Shown here in pieces: positions 20,413 to 28,718 of a stretch of DNA of 64,000 nucleotides. The notes beneath the pieces were generated by a model, which saw only the letters and a list, made by a program, of their open reading frames with translations, had not been told where the DNA came from and did no database searches. Within the stretch, counting starts at the first letter, position 1; each line of letters begins with the position of its first letter. The stretch is from assembly GCF_900091565.1 (NCBI RefSeq), contig NZ_FMCV01000017.1:62001-126000 (forward strand), read 5' to 3'. The position numbers and the translations under genes were made by a program. The stretch comes from Micromonospora marina. Lineage in GTDB: Bacteria; Actinomycetota; Actinomycetes; Mycobacteriales; Micromonosporaceae.

Positions 20413-20922
20413 TCAGGCCAGCCGCGCGGCGTACACGTGCACCGGATCCCCCGATCCGGACGTGGTCGCACGCTCGAAGCTCAGCCCGATCCGCTCCGCG
20501 ACCCGCTGCGAGGGCGTGTTGTCGGGGTGGATGATCGCGACGAGGCGGTCGACGCCCAGCCGGTAGCGCGCGTGGTCGCGACACGCGGCCGCCGCCTCCG
20601 TGGCGTACCCGTGCCCCTGCGTCGCGGTCCGCAGGTGGTAACCGACTTCGACCTCCATCACCCCGTCCACCGGCTGCGGAGTGAGACCGCAGTCGCCGAC
20701 GAACTCGCCTGTCGCCCGTGACCTGAGCACCCACAGTCCGAAGCCGTGGCCGCGGTAGAGGCCCTCGTTTCAGCGGATCCAGTCCAGGGCCTCCGTCCGG
20801 ATCCTCGGTCGCGGGTAGTAGCGCATCACGATCGGGTCGCCGAGCATGGCGGCCATGTCGTCGAGGTAGTCGACGGTCATCTCGGCGAAGGTCAGTCGTG
20901 GTTGCGGGCGGCGGATCAGCAG
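20413..20922 (-). pseudogene. RimJ/RimL-type GNAT acetyltransferase broken by an in-frame TGA
   Basis: One frame reads LLIRRPQPRLTFAEMTVDYL, AAMLGDPIVMRYYPRPRIRTEALDWIR, then TGA at 20770-20772, then NEGLYRGHGFGLWVLRSRATGEFVGDCGL, GYHLRTATQGHGYATEAAAACRDHA and IIHPDNTPSQRVAERIG. This is a complete RimJ/RimL-like protein in which the stop replaces the residue expected to be Trp (IRWNEG), a TGG to TGA change. The acetyl-CoA motif QGHGYATEA is intact downstream. An upstream TGA at 20923-20925 also removes the natural start. A GTG at 20730 could give a 105-residue fragment. Confidence 0.75.
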
Positions 20923-20975
20923 TCATCGTGGTCCCGGTCCCTTCGTCACGGCTTCGAGGCCACCGAGGCGAGTCC

Positions 20976-21206
20976 TCACGAGACGGTGTCGGAGTAGACC
21001 TCGACGTCGTAGAGCAGTTGCACGTTGCGGCGGCCGTTGGTGACGCCGACGAAGACCGGGTCACCGGCCGGGGTGCGGCCCTGGCGCCACACCTGTTCCC
21101 GGGCCGCTTCCCGCGACTCGTGATGGACACCGCCCTCGCGATGCGTCTGCAGGACGCGGCGTGCGGCGGTGGGGTCGCTGTCGAGATGGATCCGCAGCAG
21201 GGGCAT
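20976..21206 (-). CDS. Small conserved-looking protein, unknown (76 aa)
   Basis: The ATG at 21206 follows AAGGAGG at a good spacing. The 76-residue product starts MPLLRIHLDSDPTAARRVLQTHREGG and ends VFVGVTNGRRNVQLLYDVEVYSDTVS, an alpha/beta pattern without a motif that I recognise. Pro2 after the Met recalls tautomerases, but the rest does not match. It is divergent from the TetR gene across a 93-bp AT-richer gap, so it may be that regulator's target. Confidence 0.55.
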   Translation of the reverse strand: MPLLRIHLDSDPTAARRVLQTHREGGVHHESREAAREQVWRQGRTPAGDPVFVGVTNGRRNVQLLYDVEVYSDTVS

Positions 21207-21299
21207 GGCGCCCTCCTTGCCCACTGGGAGGCTGGCCTTTCGTCTGTTCAACCAGCTTATCGCTGTTAAATTGCCTGTCCAGTGAACTAGATCGGCTCC

Positions 21300-22001
21300 G
21301 TGACCGCGACCGAGCCCGGTGCGCCGGCGGCACCGGTGTGGCTGCGGGCAGAGCCGCCGCGAGTGCGGCGCAAGCCACCACTGACCCTCGAACGCATCGT
21401 GGAACTCGCGGTGTCGGTGCTGGACGAGCAGGGCATCGAGGGTCTGACGATGCGTTGTCTCGCCCAACGGCTCGACGTGACCGCCACCGCGCTCTACTGG
21501 CACGTGAAGACGAAAGACGACGTCCTGGACCTGGCCGTCGACCACATCTTCGGCGACGTGCCGGTTCCGGACGACGGCGACGACTGGACGGAGGACGTTC
21601 GCGTCCTCATTCGGGCCTGGCGCGACGCCATGCTGCGCCATCCCTGGGCACCGAAGCTGATCGGACGTCCGATGCTCGGGCCCAACGTCCTGGCGCGTAC
21701 CGAGTTCCTCCAGTCGGCGCTCGTGCGCGGTGGCTGCCGCGGTCTTCACCTCGCGGTCGCCACGAGAATGCTGGCCAACTACGTCATCGGCGCCTCGCTC
21801 ACGGAGGCCACGTGGCGCCGGACCGCGGACCCGGACATGAGAGCCGCAGCCCGCGACCACATCGCCGCGAGCGCCGAAACCTATCCGACGCTGAGCGCCT
21901 CCGGCCATCTCGACGACACCCGATGGGACGACGACCTGCTGTTCGAGGAGGGCCTCGGCGCCATCATCCGGGCGGCGGTGCGGACAGGGACGCCGGACTG
22001 A
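21300..22001 (+). CDS. TetR/AcrR-family regulator (TetR-class C-terminal domain)
   Basis: 233 residues, GTG start at 21300. After an Ala/Pro-rich N-terminus comes the HTH: LTLERIVELAVSVLDEQGIEGLTMRCLAQRLDVTATALYWHVKTKDDVLDLAVD, typical of the TetR_C subgroup that includes tetracycline-type repressors. The C-terminal ligand domain spans about 85-230. It is divergent from the small protein at 20976-21206, the usual arrangement for an autoregulated repressor and its target. The inducer is unknown. Confidence 0.88.
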   Translation: MTATEPGAPAAPVWLRAEPPRVRRKPPLTLERIVELAVSVLDEQGIEGLTMRCLAQRLDVTATALYWHVKTKDDVLDLAVDHIFGDVPVPDDGDDWTEDVRVLIRAWRDAMLRHPWAPKLIGRPMLGPNVLARTEFLQSALVRGGCRGLHLAVATRMLANYVIGASLTEATWRRTADPDMRAAARDHIAASAETYPTLSASGHLDDTRWDDDLLFEEGLGAIIRAAVRTGTPD

Positions 22002-22014
22002 CCACGCGCGCCTC

Positions 22015-22419
22015 TCAGCCGGCGACGCTCTCCAGCACTGCCTTGAGCCGGGCCAGGTCGGCCCCGACCAGTGCGGTGTCCCGGTCGAAGTCCGCGTCGC
22101 TCATGCCGGGCTGCCGCCGCAGGCTGAACACCACCTCGGTGGCGTCACCGTCGGCGATGGCACGCAGCGGCACGTACACCGTCTCACCGGAGGGCGTCAG
22201 CACCTCGTGGTCGAGCACGCCGTACTCGTTGGCCGGCGCGAACGTCAGCCGCGCCCGCCCCTGCGGGGTGTCCACGAACCAGTGGCCCTCGTCGAAGACG
22301 ACCGAACCGCCGAGACCCGGCGCCCAGCGGGTCAGGTTCGCCGGGTCGGCGGCGAAGGCGTAGACCTCCGCGACCGGGCGGTCGATGTGGATGCTGAGGT
22401 GCCGGAACTCCGTGGCCAC
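22015..22419 (-). CDS. SRPBCC (START/Bet v1-like) domain protein
   Basis: 134 residues from the GTG at 22419 (VATEFRHLSIHIDRP); a longer form from 22491 is possible but reads as low-similarity sequence. The opening I-x-R-P-V-A-E-V-Y-A-F-A-A-D-P-A-N-L-T-R-W-A-P-G is the classic polyketide-cyclase/SRPBCC helix-grip start. Such proteins bind hydrophobic ligands or act as hydrolases; the ligand is unknown. It converges on the TetR gene with only 13 bp between stops. Confidence 0.78.
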   Translation of the reverse strand: MATEFRHLSIHIDRPVAEVYAFAADPANLTRWAPGLGGSVVFDEGHWFVDTPQGRARLTFAPANEYGVLDHEVLTPSGETVYVPLRAIADGDATEVVFSLRRQPGMSDADFDRDTALVGADLARLKAVLESVAG

Positions 22420-22509
22420 GCGCCGATGATGGCACGCCTGTCGGACGCTCGCGTTACGCTGCCACCGATTCCCACCGGCACCCGGCACCACATACGAGAT
22501 CCTGCACCC

Positions 22510-23241
22510 TCACCACGGGATCGCGCCCGCGTCCTCGAAGTAGCCGCCGGTCGGTCCGTCGTCCGGCAGCGTCGCCAGCCGGATCGGGGTCGCCGCGCCC
22601 TGCTGCACGGTCCGTACGCCCCGGAAGCCGTTCAGGTCGGTCGCGGTGAAGCCGGGGCAGGCGGCGTTGACCAGGATCCTCGTGTCCGCCAGCGCCCGCG
22701 CGTACTGGATGGTCACGGCGTTGAGCATGCTCTTCGACGGCGCGTACGCCACCGACAGCGGACCGGTCTGGTTCTCGCCGGTGGAGGCGCTCTGCCGGGT
22801 CAGCGAGCCGACGCCGCTGGAGACGTTGACGATCCGCGGCGAGGCCGAGCGGCGCAGCAGCGGCAGCATCGCCTCGGTCACCCGGACCACCCCGATCACG
22901 TTCACCTCGACCGCGGTCCGGATGGTCGCGACGTCCACGTCACCCGGGTGCTGGGGCACGTCACCGGTCACACCCGCGTTGTTGACGAGCACGTCCAGGC
23001 CGCCGGCCTCCGTCTCCAGCAGCCGGGCGGCGGCGGCAACGCTCGCGTCGTCGGTCACGTCCAGCGGTACGCCGAACGCGTCCACGCCGCCCGCGCGCAG
23101 CTTCGCCACCGCGTCCGCGAGCCGCTGCTCGTCCCGGGCGCCGACGCCCACCCGCATGCCGAGCGCGCCCAGACCGGCCGCGATCTCGTACCCGATCCCC
23201 TTGTTCGCGCCGGTCACCAGCGCGATCGTCCGTTCGCTCAT
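22510..23241 (-). CDS. Short-chain dehydrogenase/reductase
   Basis: 243 residues; ATG at 23241. Classical SDR: TGANKGIG at 10-17 (NAD(P) binding), NNAG near 87, catalytic Ser in NVSSGVGSL and Tyr/Lys in YAPSK near 165. Cytoplasmic oxidoreductase resembling carbonyl-reductase-like plant and actinobacterial SDRs. It is divergent from a LysR regulator with a LysR box between them, so it is very likely that regulator's target. Confidence 0.9.
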   Translation of the reverse strand: MSERTIALVTGANKGIGYEIAAGLGALGMRVGVGARDEQRLADAVAKLRAGGVDAFGVPLDVTDDASVAAAARLLETEAGGLDVLVNNAGVTGDVPQHPGDVDVATIRTAVEVNVIGVVRVTEAMLPLLRRSASPRIVNVSSGVGSLTRQSASTGENQTGPLSVAYAPSKSMLNAVTIQYARALADTRILVNAACPGFTATDLNGFRGVRTVQQGAATPIRLATLPDDGPTGGYFEDAGAIPW

Positions 23242-23296
23242 GGGCTCGATCCTGTCCGCGCGGCGAGCGGGCCTCCAACACCGTCCCGGTAGCGAT

Positions 23297-23315
23297 CGAT
23301 ACCCAGGCGGTATCG
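23297..23315. promoter_or_regulatory. LysR-type binding box (CGATACC-N5-GGTATCG)
   Basis: A perfect 7-bp inverted repeat with a 5-bp spacer, containing the T-N11-A core typical of LysR regulators, in the 93-bp gap between the divergent SDR and lysR genes. Confidence 0.75.
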
Positions 23316-23334
23316 CCGCGGGTACGGTCGTGGG

Positions 23335-24183
23335 ATGGAGACGCGGGAGCTTCGCTACTTCGTCGCGGTCGCCGAGGAGCTGCACTTCGGCCGCGCCGCG
23401 CAGCGCCTGGGCATCGCCCAGCCGCCGCTGTCGCGGGCGATCCGGCAGCTCGAACGGCGCCTCGGCGTGACGCTGCTGGAACGGGACAGCCGCAGCGTCG
23501 CGCTCACCGCCGCCGGGTCGGTGCTGCTCCGGGAGGGCCGGGCCGCCCTCGACGCCGTGGCCGCCGCCGGCCGCCGTACCCGCCGCGCGGGTCAGGCCGC
23601 CGACGGCGGCGCGGGGCTGGTGCTGACGACCAAGGCGGGGGCGTCGAGCGAACTGCTGGCGAAACTGCTCGACGCGTACGCGGCCGAGCCCGACGCCGTC
23701 CCCGTCGAGGTCCTGCTCTGCGGTATCGGCGAGCAGGAACGGCTGCTGCGTGACGGGCGGGCCGACGTGGCGTTGCTGCACCTGCCGTTCGACTCGACCA
23801 CCGGTCTGGACAGCGAGGAACTGGTCACCGAGCAGCAGGTGGCGATCCTGCCGGCCGGGCATCCGCTGGCCCGGCTGCCGCACCTGCGGACGGCGGATCT
23901 GGAGACGCTGCCCGACCTGCCCATGCCGCGCTGGCCCCGGCCCGACGGGTCGTATCCGCCCGGTCCGGGCCCGGGGGTCCGCGATCCGGCTCAGCTGCTC
24001 CAGCTCATCGCGCTCGGCCGTACCGTGGCGGTGCTGCCGGAGTCGGCGCGGTCGCTGCTGCTCGCCGACCTGACCGCCGTGCCGGTGCCGGACGCGCCGG
24101 CGGTGACCACCGTGATCGCCTGGCCACCGCACAGCCGCTCGCGGGCGCTGGCCGCGCTGGTCCGGACCGCCACCCGGCTGTAG
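23335..24183 (+). CDS. LysR-family transcriptional regulator
   Basis: 282 residues; ATG at 23335. N-terminal winged HTH METRELRYFVAVAEELHFGRAAQRLGIAQPPLSRAIRQLERRLGVTLLER is textbook LysR, followed by a periplasmic-binding-like effector domain (about 90-280). It sits head to head with the SDR gene with its box at 23297-23315, so it probably controls the SDR and itself. The inducer is unknown. Confidence 0.92.
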   Translation: METRELRYFVAVAEELHFGRAAQRLGIAQPPLSRAIRQLERRLGVTLLERDSRSVALTAAGSVLLREGRAALDAVAAAGRRTRRAGQAADGGAGLVLTTKAGASSELLAKLLDAYAAEPDAVPVEVLLCGIGEQERLLRDGRADVALLHLPFDSTTGLDSEELVTEQQVAILPAGHPLARLPHLRTADLETLPDLPMPRWPRPDGSYPPGPGPGVRDPAQLLQLIALGRTVAVLPESARSLLLADLTAVPVPDAPAVTTVIAWPPHSRSRALAALVRTATRL

Positions 24184-24188
24184 CGGCG

Positions 24189-24671
24189 TCAGGCGGGCAG
24201 GTCCTTGCGCATCTGCTGGGTGACGACGCGGTAGCCGGACGTCTCGTACAGCCGGCGTGCTGTCTCGTTGGCGCCGAAGACGTTCAGTTCGAGCGCCTCC
24301 GCGCCGTGCTCCCGGGCCGCCCGCTCCCCGGCCGCGAGCAGCGCCCGCCCGAGGCCGCGGCCCCGATGCTCGGCGGCCACCTCGATGTCGTAGAGGAAGG
24401 CGCAGCCCGCGACACCGCGCGGGTGGTTGAGGCCAATCCAGAGGCGTCCCACCGGCGAACCGTCGGCCAGCGCGCCGAGCAGGAAGAGCATGCCGGGCGT
24501 GGCGATGCCCTGCGGCAGGAAGGCGGCGCTCTCCCGCCGGGCGCGGTCGAGCGCCTCCTCCGCAGTCCAGTTGCCGGCGGCCACGTGCTCCTGCGCGTAG
24601 CCGGCGGCCAGCTCGTCCTGCCAGCTGTCGAACTCCTCCGGGGTCATCGCCCGGACCGTCACCTCGGTCAT
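24189..24671 (-). CDS. GNAT-family N-acetyltransferase
   Basis: 160 residues from the ATG at 24671 (MTEVTVRAM), behind GGGGGA; the frame opens further upstream to 24731 without a better site. Motif A is EVAAEHRGRGLGRALLAAGERAA, followed by ALELNVFGANETARRLYETSGY, a typical acetyl-CoA fold. It begins 28 bp after the stop of the conservon GTPase on the same strand and may be the last gene of that transcript. Substrate unknown. Confidence 0.85.
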   Translation of the reverse strand: MTEVTVRAMTPEEFDSWQDELAAGYAQEHVAAGNWTAEEALDRARRESAAFLPQGIATPGMLFLLGALADGSPVGRLWIGLNHPRGVAGCAFLYDIEVAAEHRGRGLGRALLAAGERAAREHGAEALELNVFGANETARRLYETSGYRVVTQQMRKDLPA

Positions 24672-24699
24672 CCCCAGTCCCCCGTCGACGTGTGACCGC

Positions 24700-25308
24700 T
24701 CAGTCCTCGGCGGCGCGGCGGCGCGCCTCACGCAGCTTCATGGCGTGCTCCAGCAGCGTGATCAGCACCTCCTTGGCCGACTCCCGCTTGCGCGCGTCGC
24801 ACAGCACCACGGGGACGCCCGGGTCCAGGTCGAGCGCGGCCTGCACCTCGTCCAGGCGGAACTGCCTGGCGCCCTCGAAGCAGTTCACCGCCACGACGAA
24901 GGGCGTGCCACGCCCCTCGAAGTAGTCGATCGACGGGAAGCAGTCGGCCAGCCGCCGGGTGTCGGCGAGGACCACCGCACCGAGCGCGCCGAGCGCCAGC
25001 TCGTCCCAGACGAACCAGAACCGGTCCTGCCCGGGCGTGCCGAACAGGTAGAGCACGAGGTCGTCGCTGATGGTGATGCGGCCGAAGTCCATCGCCACCG
25101 TGGTGGTCGACTTCTCCTCGATGCCGGACAGGTCGTCGATGCCGATCCCGGTCTCGGTCAGCACCTCCTCGGTGCGCAGCGGCCGGGTCTCGCTGACCGC
25201 GCCGACCATCGTGGTCTTGCCGACGCCGAACCCGCCCGCGATCAGGACCTTGATCGCGGTGGGCAGCGGCGCGGCGCCCGTCGGCCGCTCAGAGCGCCCG
25301 TAGTCCAT
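24700..25308 (-). CDS. cvnD: Conservon small GTPase-like protein (CvnD)
   Basis: 202 residues; ATG at 25308. Ras-like G domain: P-loop GGFGVGKT at 25-32, switch II FGTPGQDRFWF and a degenerate G4 motif (VNCFEG in place of NKxD). Conservon GTPases bind guanine nucleotides and work at the membrane with the cognate CvnA, B and C proteins. It overlaps the end of the DUF742 gene by 20 bp, the usual conservon coupling. Conservons are known in Streptomyces to control development and secondary metabolism; here the module lies directly downstream of a terpene operon. Confidence 0.92.
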   Translation of the reverse strand: MDYGRSERPTGAAPLPTAIKVLIAGGFGVGKTTMVGAVSETRPLRTEEVLTETGIGIDDLSGIEEKSTTTVAMDFGRITISDDLVLYLFGTPGQDRFWFVWDELALGALGAVVLADTRRLADCFPSIDYFEGRGTPFVVAVNCFEGARQFRLDEVQAALDLDPGVPVVLCDARKRESAKEVLITLLEHAMKLREARRRAAED

Positions 25309-25678
25309 TGATTACCGCCTCGAAAACGTGCTCGTCGGGAAGGCCGGCGGTGGTCGCGCGCGGCTCGCGTACCTGTACCAGGCTGCGGGCGGCCAGGTCT
25401 CCGAGGAGAACCCGGACCGTGCCCACCGGCAGGTCGAGATGGGCGGCGATCTCGGCCACGGAGAGGATCCGCTGGCAGAGGCCGACGATCGCCACGTGCT
25501 CCGGGCCCAGCCCGGACTCCGACCCGACATCGGTGCGGGTCGAGGTGACCAGCGAGATCAGGTCGAACGTGCCGGTGACCGGGCGGGCCCGGCCTCCGGT
25601 GACCGCGTACGGGCGCACCACCGGGCCGGCGTGGTCGTCCACCCACTCCTGCTCCGCGGAGTCCCCCCGGCCGGTCAT
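25289..25678 (-). CDS. cvnC: DUF742 protein (CvnC)
   Basis: 129 residues; overlaps the roadblock gene by 4 bp and the GTPase gene by 20 bp. DUF742 signature: VRPYAVTGGRARP near 21-33, then HVAIVGLCQRILSVAEIAAHLDLPVGTVRVLLGDLAARSLV, which reads as a winged-helix domain. It is the third member of the conservon and thought to link the kinase-like sensor to the GTPase. Confidence 0.92.
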   Translation of the reverse strand: MTGRGDSAEQEWVDDHAGPVVRPYAVTGGRARPVTGTFDLISLVTSTRTDVGSESGLGPEHVAIVGLCQRILSVAEIAAHLDLPVGTVRVLLGDLAARSLVQVREPRATTAGLPDEHVFEAVINGLRAL

Positions 25679-26100
25679 CGTGCCGCGTTCTCGCCGACGG
25701 GCTGTTCTCGGGTCGGTGACGCGACGAACCGGCCGACCCGGGTGACGAGCATGGCCATCTCGTACGCGATCAGGCCGACGTCCGCGTCCTCCGAGGCCAG
25801 CACCGCCAGGCAGGCGTTGCGCCCGGCCGCGGTGACGAACAGGAAGGAGGACTGCATCTCGATGATGGTCTGCTGCACGTGCCCGCCACCGAACCGCTTG
25901 CCCGCGCCACGGGCCAGGCTCTGGATGCCCGCCGCCATGGCCGCCAGGTGCTCGCCGTCGTCCCGGCTCAATCCGCGGGACGAGGCCATCAACAGTCCGT
26001 CGGTGGAGAGCGCCACGGCGTGCTCCGCCTGCTTGACCCGGCCGACCAGGTCATCCAGCAGCCACGTCAGATCCGCGCTCGAAGCCGTCTTCTGCGCCAC
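25675..26100 (-). CDS. cvnB: Roadblock/LC7 domain protein (CvnB)
   Basis: 141 residues; ATG at 26100. The roadblock/LC7 fold is seen in LTWLLDDLVGRVKQAEHAVALSTDGLLMASS and GKRFGGGHVQQTIIEMQSSFLFVTAAG. Roadblock proteins act as GTPase-activating or scaffolding partners of small GTPases (compare MglB). It starts 66 bp after the CvnA stop and overlaps cvnC, so it is translated as part of the conservon. Confidence 0.93.
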   Translation of the reverse strand: MAQKTASSADLTWLLDDLVGRVKQAEHAVALSTDGLLMASSRGLSRDDGEHLAAMAAGIQSLARGAGKRFGGGHVQQTIIEMQSSFLFVTAAGRNACLAVLASEDADVGLIAYEMAMLVTRVGRFVASPTREQPVGENAAR

Positions 26101-26166
26101 TCGTCGTCCTCATCTTCCCGGCTGGTGTGCCGTCAGCTTCCGGTTTCCGTCGCGTCGACGTCCGGG

Positions 26167-28641
26167 TCAGGTAACCTGCTCGTCCGCGTCGGCCGGCCCA
26201 CCGCCGGCCTCGTGGGCTCCGCCGAGCAAGCGCGCGGCATCGGTCCGGCCGCGTCGCGTACCGCTCTGGTAGGAGCTCATCATCCGGCGCACCTGCTCCG
26301 GTGCACGCGCCGTGTCGTCGTCGGCGGCGTCGTCCGCCGCGGTCTGGTCGTGCCGCAGCTCCGGCACGAGGCTGGCCTGGCGTACCCGGACAGGCAGCCC
26401 CGCGTCGGTGACCGGCGCGGTCTCCGGCTCCGCCGCCGGCGACGCCGCTGCCGGGTCCGTCGGGGCGGCCGAGCGGCGTTCCACCACTGCCAGTTCCGTG
26501 GTGGGCCCGGCCACCGCGGGCTGCCGCTTGCGGGTACGCGCGGGCAGCCCGGAAGGGGTCAGCCGGGGCGCCTGCGCCATCGGCTCCGGCACCTGCGGGG
26601 TGGGCTCGGCCGGCTGGTCGGGTTCGGCGCCGTCGTCCGGGCCGGACGGGGTCGCGGGCCTGTCGCCGTCGCCCTCGCGCGTGCTCCGTGCCGGGTCCGG
26701 CGCGGGCGTCGCGTCCACTGCCGTCCCGGGGGCGGGAAGGGCGTCGGCCTCGTCGGCGCCGGCGGCGGTGATCAGTTCGCGCGGGATCAGCACCACTGCC
26801 GTCGTGCCGCCGTACGCGGACTCCTTGAGCTGCACCCTGACGCCGTGCCGCTCGGTGAGCCGGCTGACCACGAACAGGCCGAGCCGGGCCGCGTCGGCGA
26901 GGTTCAGCTCGGACCGGTCGACGATGCGTGCGTTGGCGGCGGCCAGTTCGTCGGCGCTCATGCCGAGGCCGCGGTCCTCGATCTCGACGGCGAAGCCGTT
27001 TGCGACGAGCTGGCCGCGGACTTCCACTGTGGTCTGAGGCGGCGAGAAGGAGAGTCCGTTCTCGATCAGCTCGGCCAGCAGGTGGATCACGTCACCGACG
27101 GCGCGGCCGGTCAGCGACACCTCGCCGAGCGGGCGCACGGTGACCCGGGTGTAGTCCTCGACCTCGGCGACCGCGCCGCGGACCACGTCGACCATCGGCA
27201 CGTTGCGCCGCCAGGCCCGGCCCGGCGTCGAGCCGGAGAGCACGATCAGGTTCTCCGCGTTGCGCCGCATCCGGGTGGCCAGGTGGTCGACCCGGAACAG
27301 GTCCTCCAGTTCCTCGGCGTCGTGTTCCCGCCGCTCCATCGCGTCCAGCAGCGTCAACTGCCGGTGCACGAGCGCCTGGGTACGTCGGGCCAGGCTGAGG
27401 AACACGTCGCGGACACTGCGGCGCAGTTCGGCCTGCTCGACGGCGGTCCGGATGGCGGTCTCCTGGACGACGTTGAACGCCTTGCCCACCTGGCCGATCT
27501 CGTCGTCGCCGAACTGCAGGGGTGGCGCCTCGCGGGCGACGTCCACCTCCTCGCCGCGGCCCAGCCGTTCCACCACGCTCGGCAGCCGTTCGTGGGCCAG
27601 CTTGAAGGCGGCCTCACGCAGCCGTTCGAGCTGGCGGACGAGCGCCCGGGCCGTGGTGATCGAGACGACCACGGAGGCGATGACGGCGATCAGGCCGAGG
27701 CCGGCGGCGAGCACCAGCCGCACGATGACGCCGACGGCGACCGGCGTGGCCCGGGAGACGATGTCCTCACCGCCGGCGAGGATCACCTCCCGCAGGTCGG
27801 CCATCGCCTTCACGGCGGCGGCCTGCCACGCGGCGGCGGTCACCGGCGGGCGCACCTCGACGCCCTTGGCCGCGAGTACCTGGTCCTGGAGCGTGCGGAG
27901 CTGCTGGAACGCGTCGCCCTCGACCATCCGGTCGAAGCGGGCGCGGTCGCCGGGGGCGAGTTCCCGGGCGGTGCGGTCGGCGAGGAACCACTGCGCGCCG
28001 ACCAGGCGGGCGAAAGCGGTCTGCTCGCCGACTGTGATCCGGTTGGCGGCGATCGCGCCGGTGAGCAGCGCGTCCTGTTGGGACAGCAGTTCCCGGGACC
28101 GGTTGAGGTCGATGAGCGCGGCGGTGTCCTTAGCGATCTCGTCGTCGTCGAGGCCGCCGAGGGCGTCGAAGACCGCGAAGATCCCGTCGACCGCCTCGTC
28201 GTACGCGATCAGCGTGCTGGTCCGGTCGATGGTCTTGCGGCCGACGTCGGCGCGTACCTGACCGAGCTGGTCCAGCTCGGTCTTCAGCTCGTCGAGCCGG
28301 CTCATCAGCTCCTCGCTGGCGGGAAGCTCGGTGCGCCAGTCCCGCACCGAGCGCCACAGCGCGCCGGCGGCCTCGTCGGTACGCGCGCGCTGAGCCTCCA
28401 GCTCCTGCAACCGGTCCGGATCGGACTCGCCGAGGTAGCGCAGCGACAGGCGGCGCTCGGCCTGCAACTCCAGCAGCAGCGGGTCGCTCGGCTCGAAGAC
28501 GCGCGCGTTGAGCGTCTGCACGCCGAGCAGGTTGAATCCGTCCCGTACGGTTACCCAAGCGGCGAACGCCCAGAGCGCGATCAGCGACGCCAGCAGCGCG
28601 ATGATCTTCGTACGGAGATTCGTACTGCGGGAACCCATCAC
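26167..28641 (-). CDS. cvnA: Conservon sensor, nitrate/nitrite-sensing-domain histidine kinase-like protein (CvnA)
   Basis: 824 residues; GTG at 28641, with an ATG codon directly after it. Membrane helices at about 12-32 and 305-330 flank an extracytoplasmic NIT-type helical domain; a HAMP-like helix pair follows, then a helical region with RRTQALVHRQLTLLDAMERREHD and an HATPase domain with N-box LLAELIENGLSFSPP and G-box VEIEDRGLGMS. The last 180 or so residues are a Pro/Ala/Glu-rich tail. In conservons this protein resembles a histidine kinase but is thought to regulate the GTPase complex. It starts 77 bp after the stop of the class II terpene cyclase on the same strand, so the two modules could share a transcript. 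Confidence 0.9.
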   Translation of the reverse strand: MMGSRSTNLRTKIIALLASLIALWAFAAWVTVRDGFNLLGVQTLNARVFEPSDPLLLELQAERRLSLRYLGESDPDRLQELEAQRARTDEAAGALWRSVRDWRTELPASEELMSRLDELKTELDQLGQVRADVGRKTIDRTSTLIAYDEAVDGIFAVFDALGGLDDDEIAKDTAALIDLNRSRELLSQQDALLTGAIAANRITVGEQTAFARLVGAQWFLADRTARELAPGDRARFDRMVEGDAFQQLRTLQDQVLAAKGVEVRPPVTAAAWQAAAVKAMADLREVILAGGEDIVSRATPVAVGVIVRLVLAAGLGLIAVIASVVVSITTARALVRQLERLREAAFKLAHERLPSVVERLGRGEEVDVAREAPPLQFGDDEIGQVGKAFNVVQETAIRTAVEQAELRRSVRDVFLSLARRTQALVHRQLTLLDAMERREHDAEELEDLFRVDHLATRMRRNAENLIVLSGSTPGRAWRRNVPMVDVVRGAVAEVEDYTRVTVRPLGEVSLTGRAVGDVIHLLAELIENGLSFSPPQTTVEVRGQLVANGFAVEIEDRGLGMSADELAAANARIVDRSELNLADAARLGLFVVSRLTERHGVRVQLKESAYGGTTAVVLIPRELITAAGADEADALPAPGTAVDATPAPDPARSTREGDGDRPATPSGPDDGAEPDQPAEPTPQVPEPMAQAPRLTPSGLPARTRKRQPAVAGPTTELAVVERRSAAPTDPAAASPAAEPETAPVTDAGLPVRVRQASLVPELRHDQTAADDAADDDTARAPEQVRRMMSSYQSGTRRGRTDAARLLGGAHEAGGGPADADEQVT

Positions 28642-28718
28642 ACCGTCCTGGCCCGGTCTTCGGTCGGTTCGGAATCCGATCGACTCCGGCGCACGCTAGC
28701 AGCCGTCGTGAACCTCAT

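Noticed and set aside
20770-20772. TGA read as selenocysteine or programmed readthrough in the acetyltransferase.
   Set aside because: The expected residue is Trp, not Cys or Sec, there is no SECIS-like hairpin that I can see, and a second stop removes the start.
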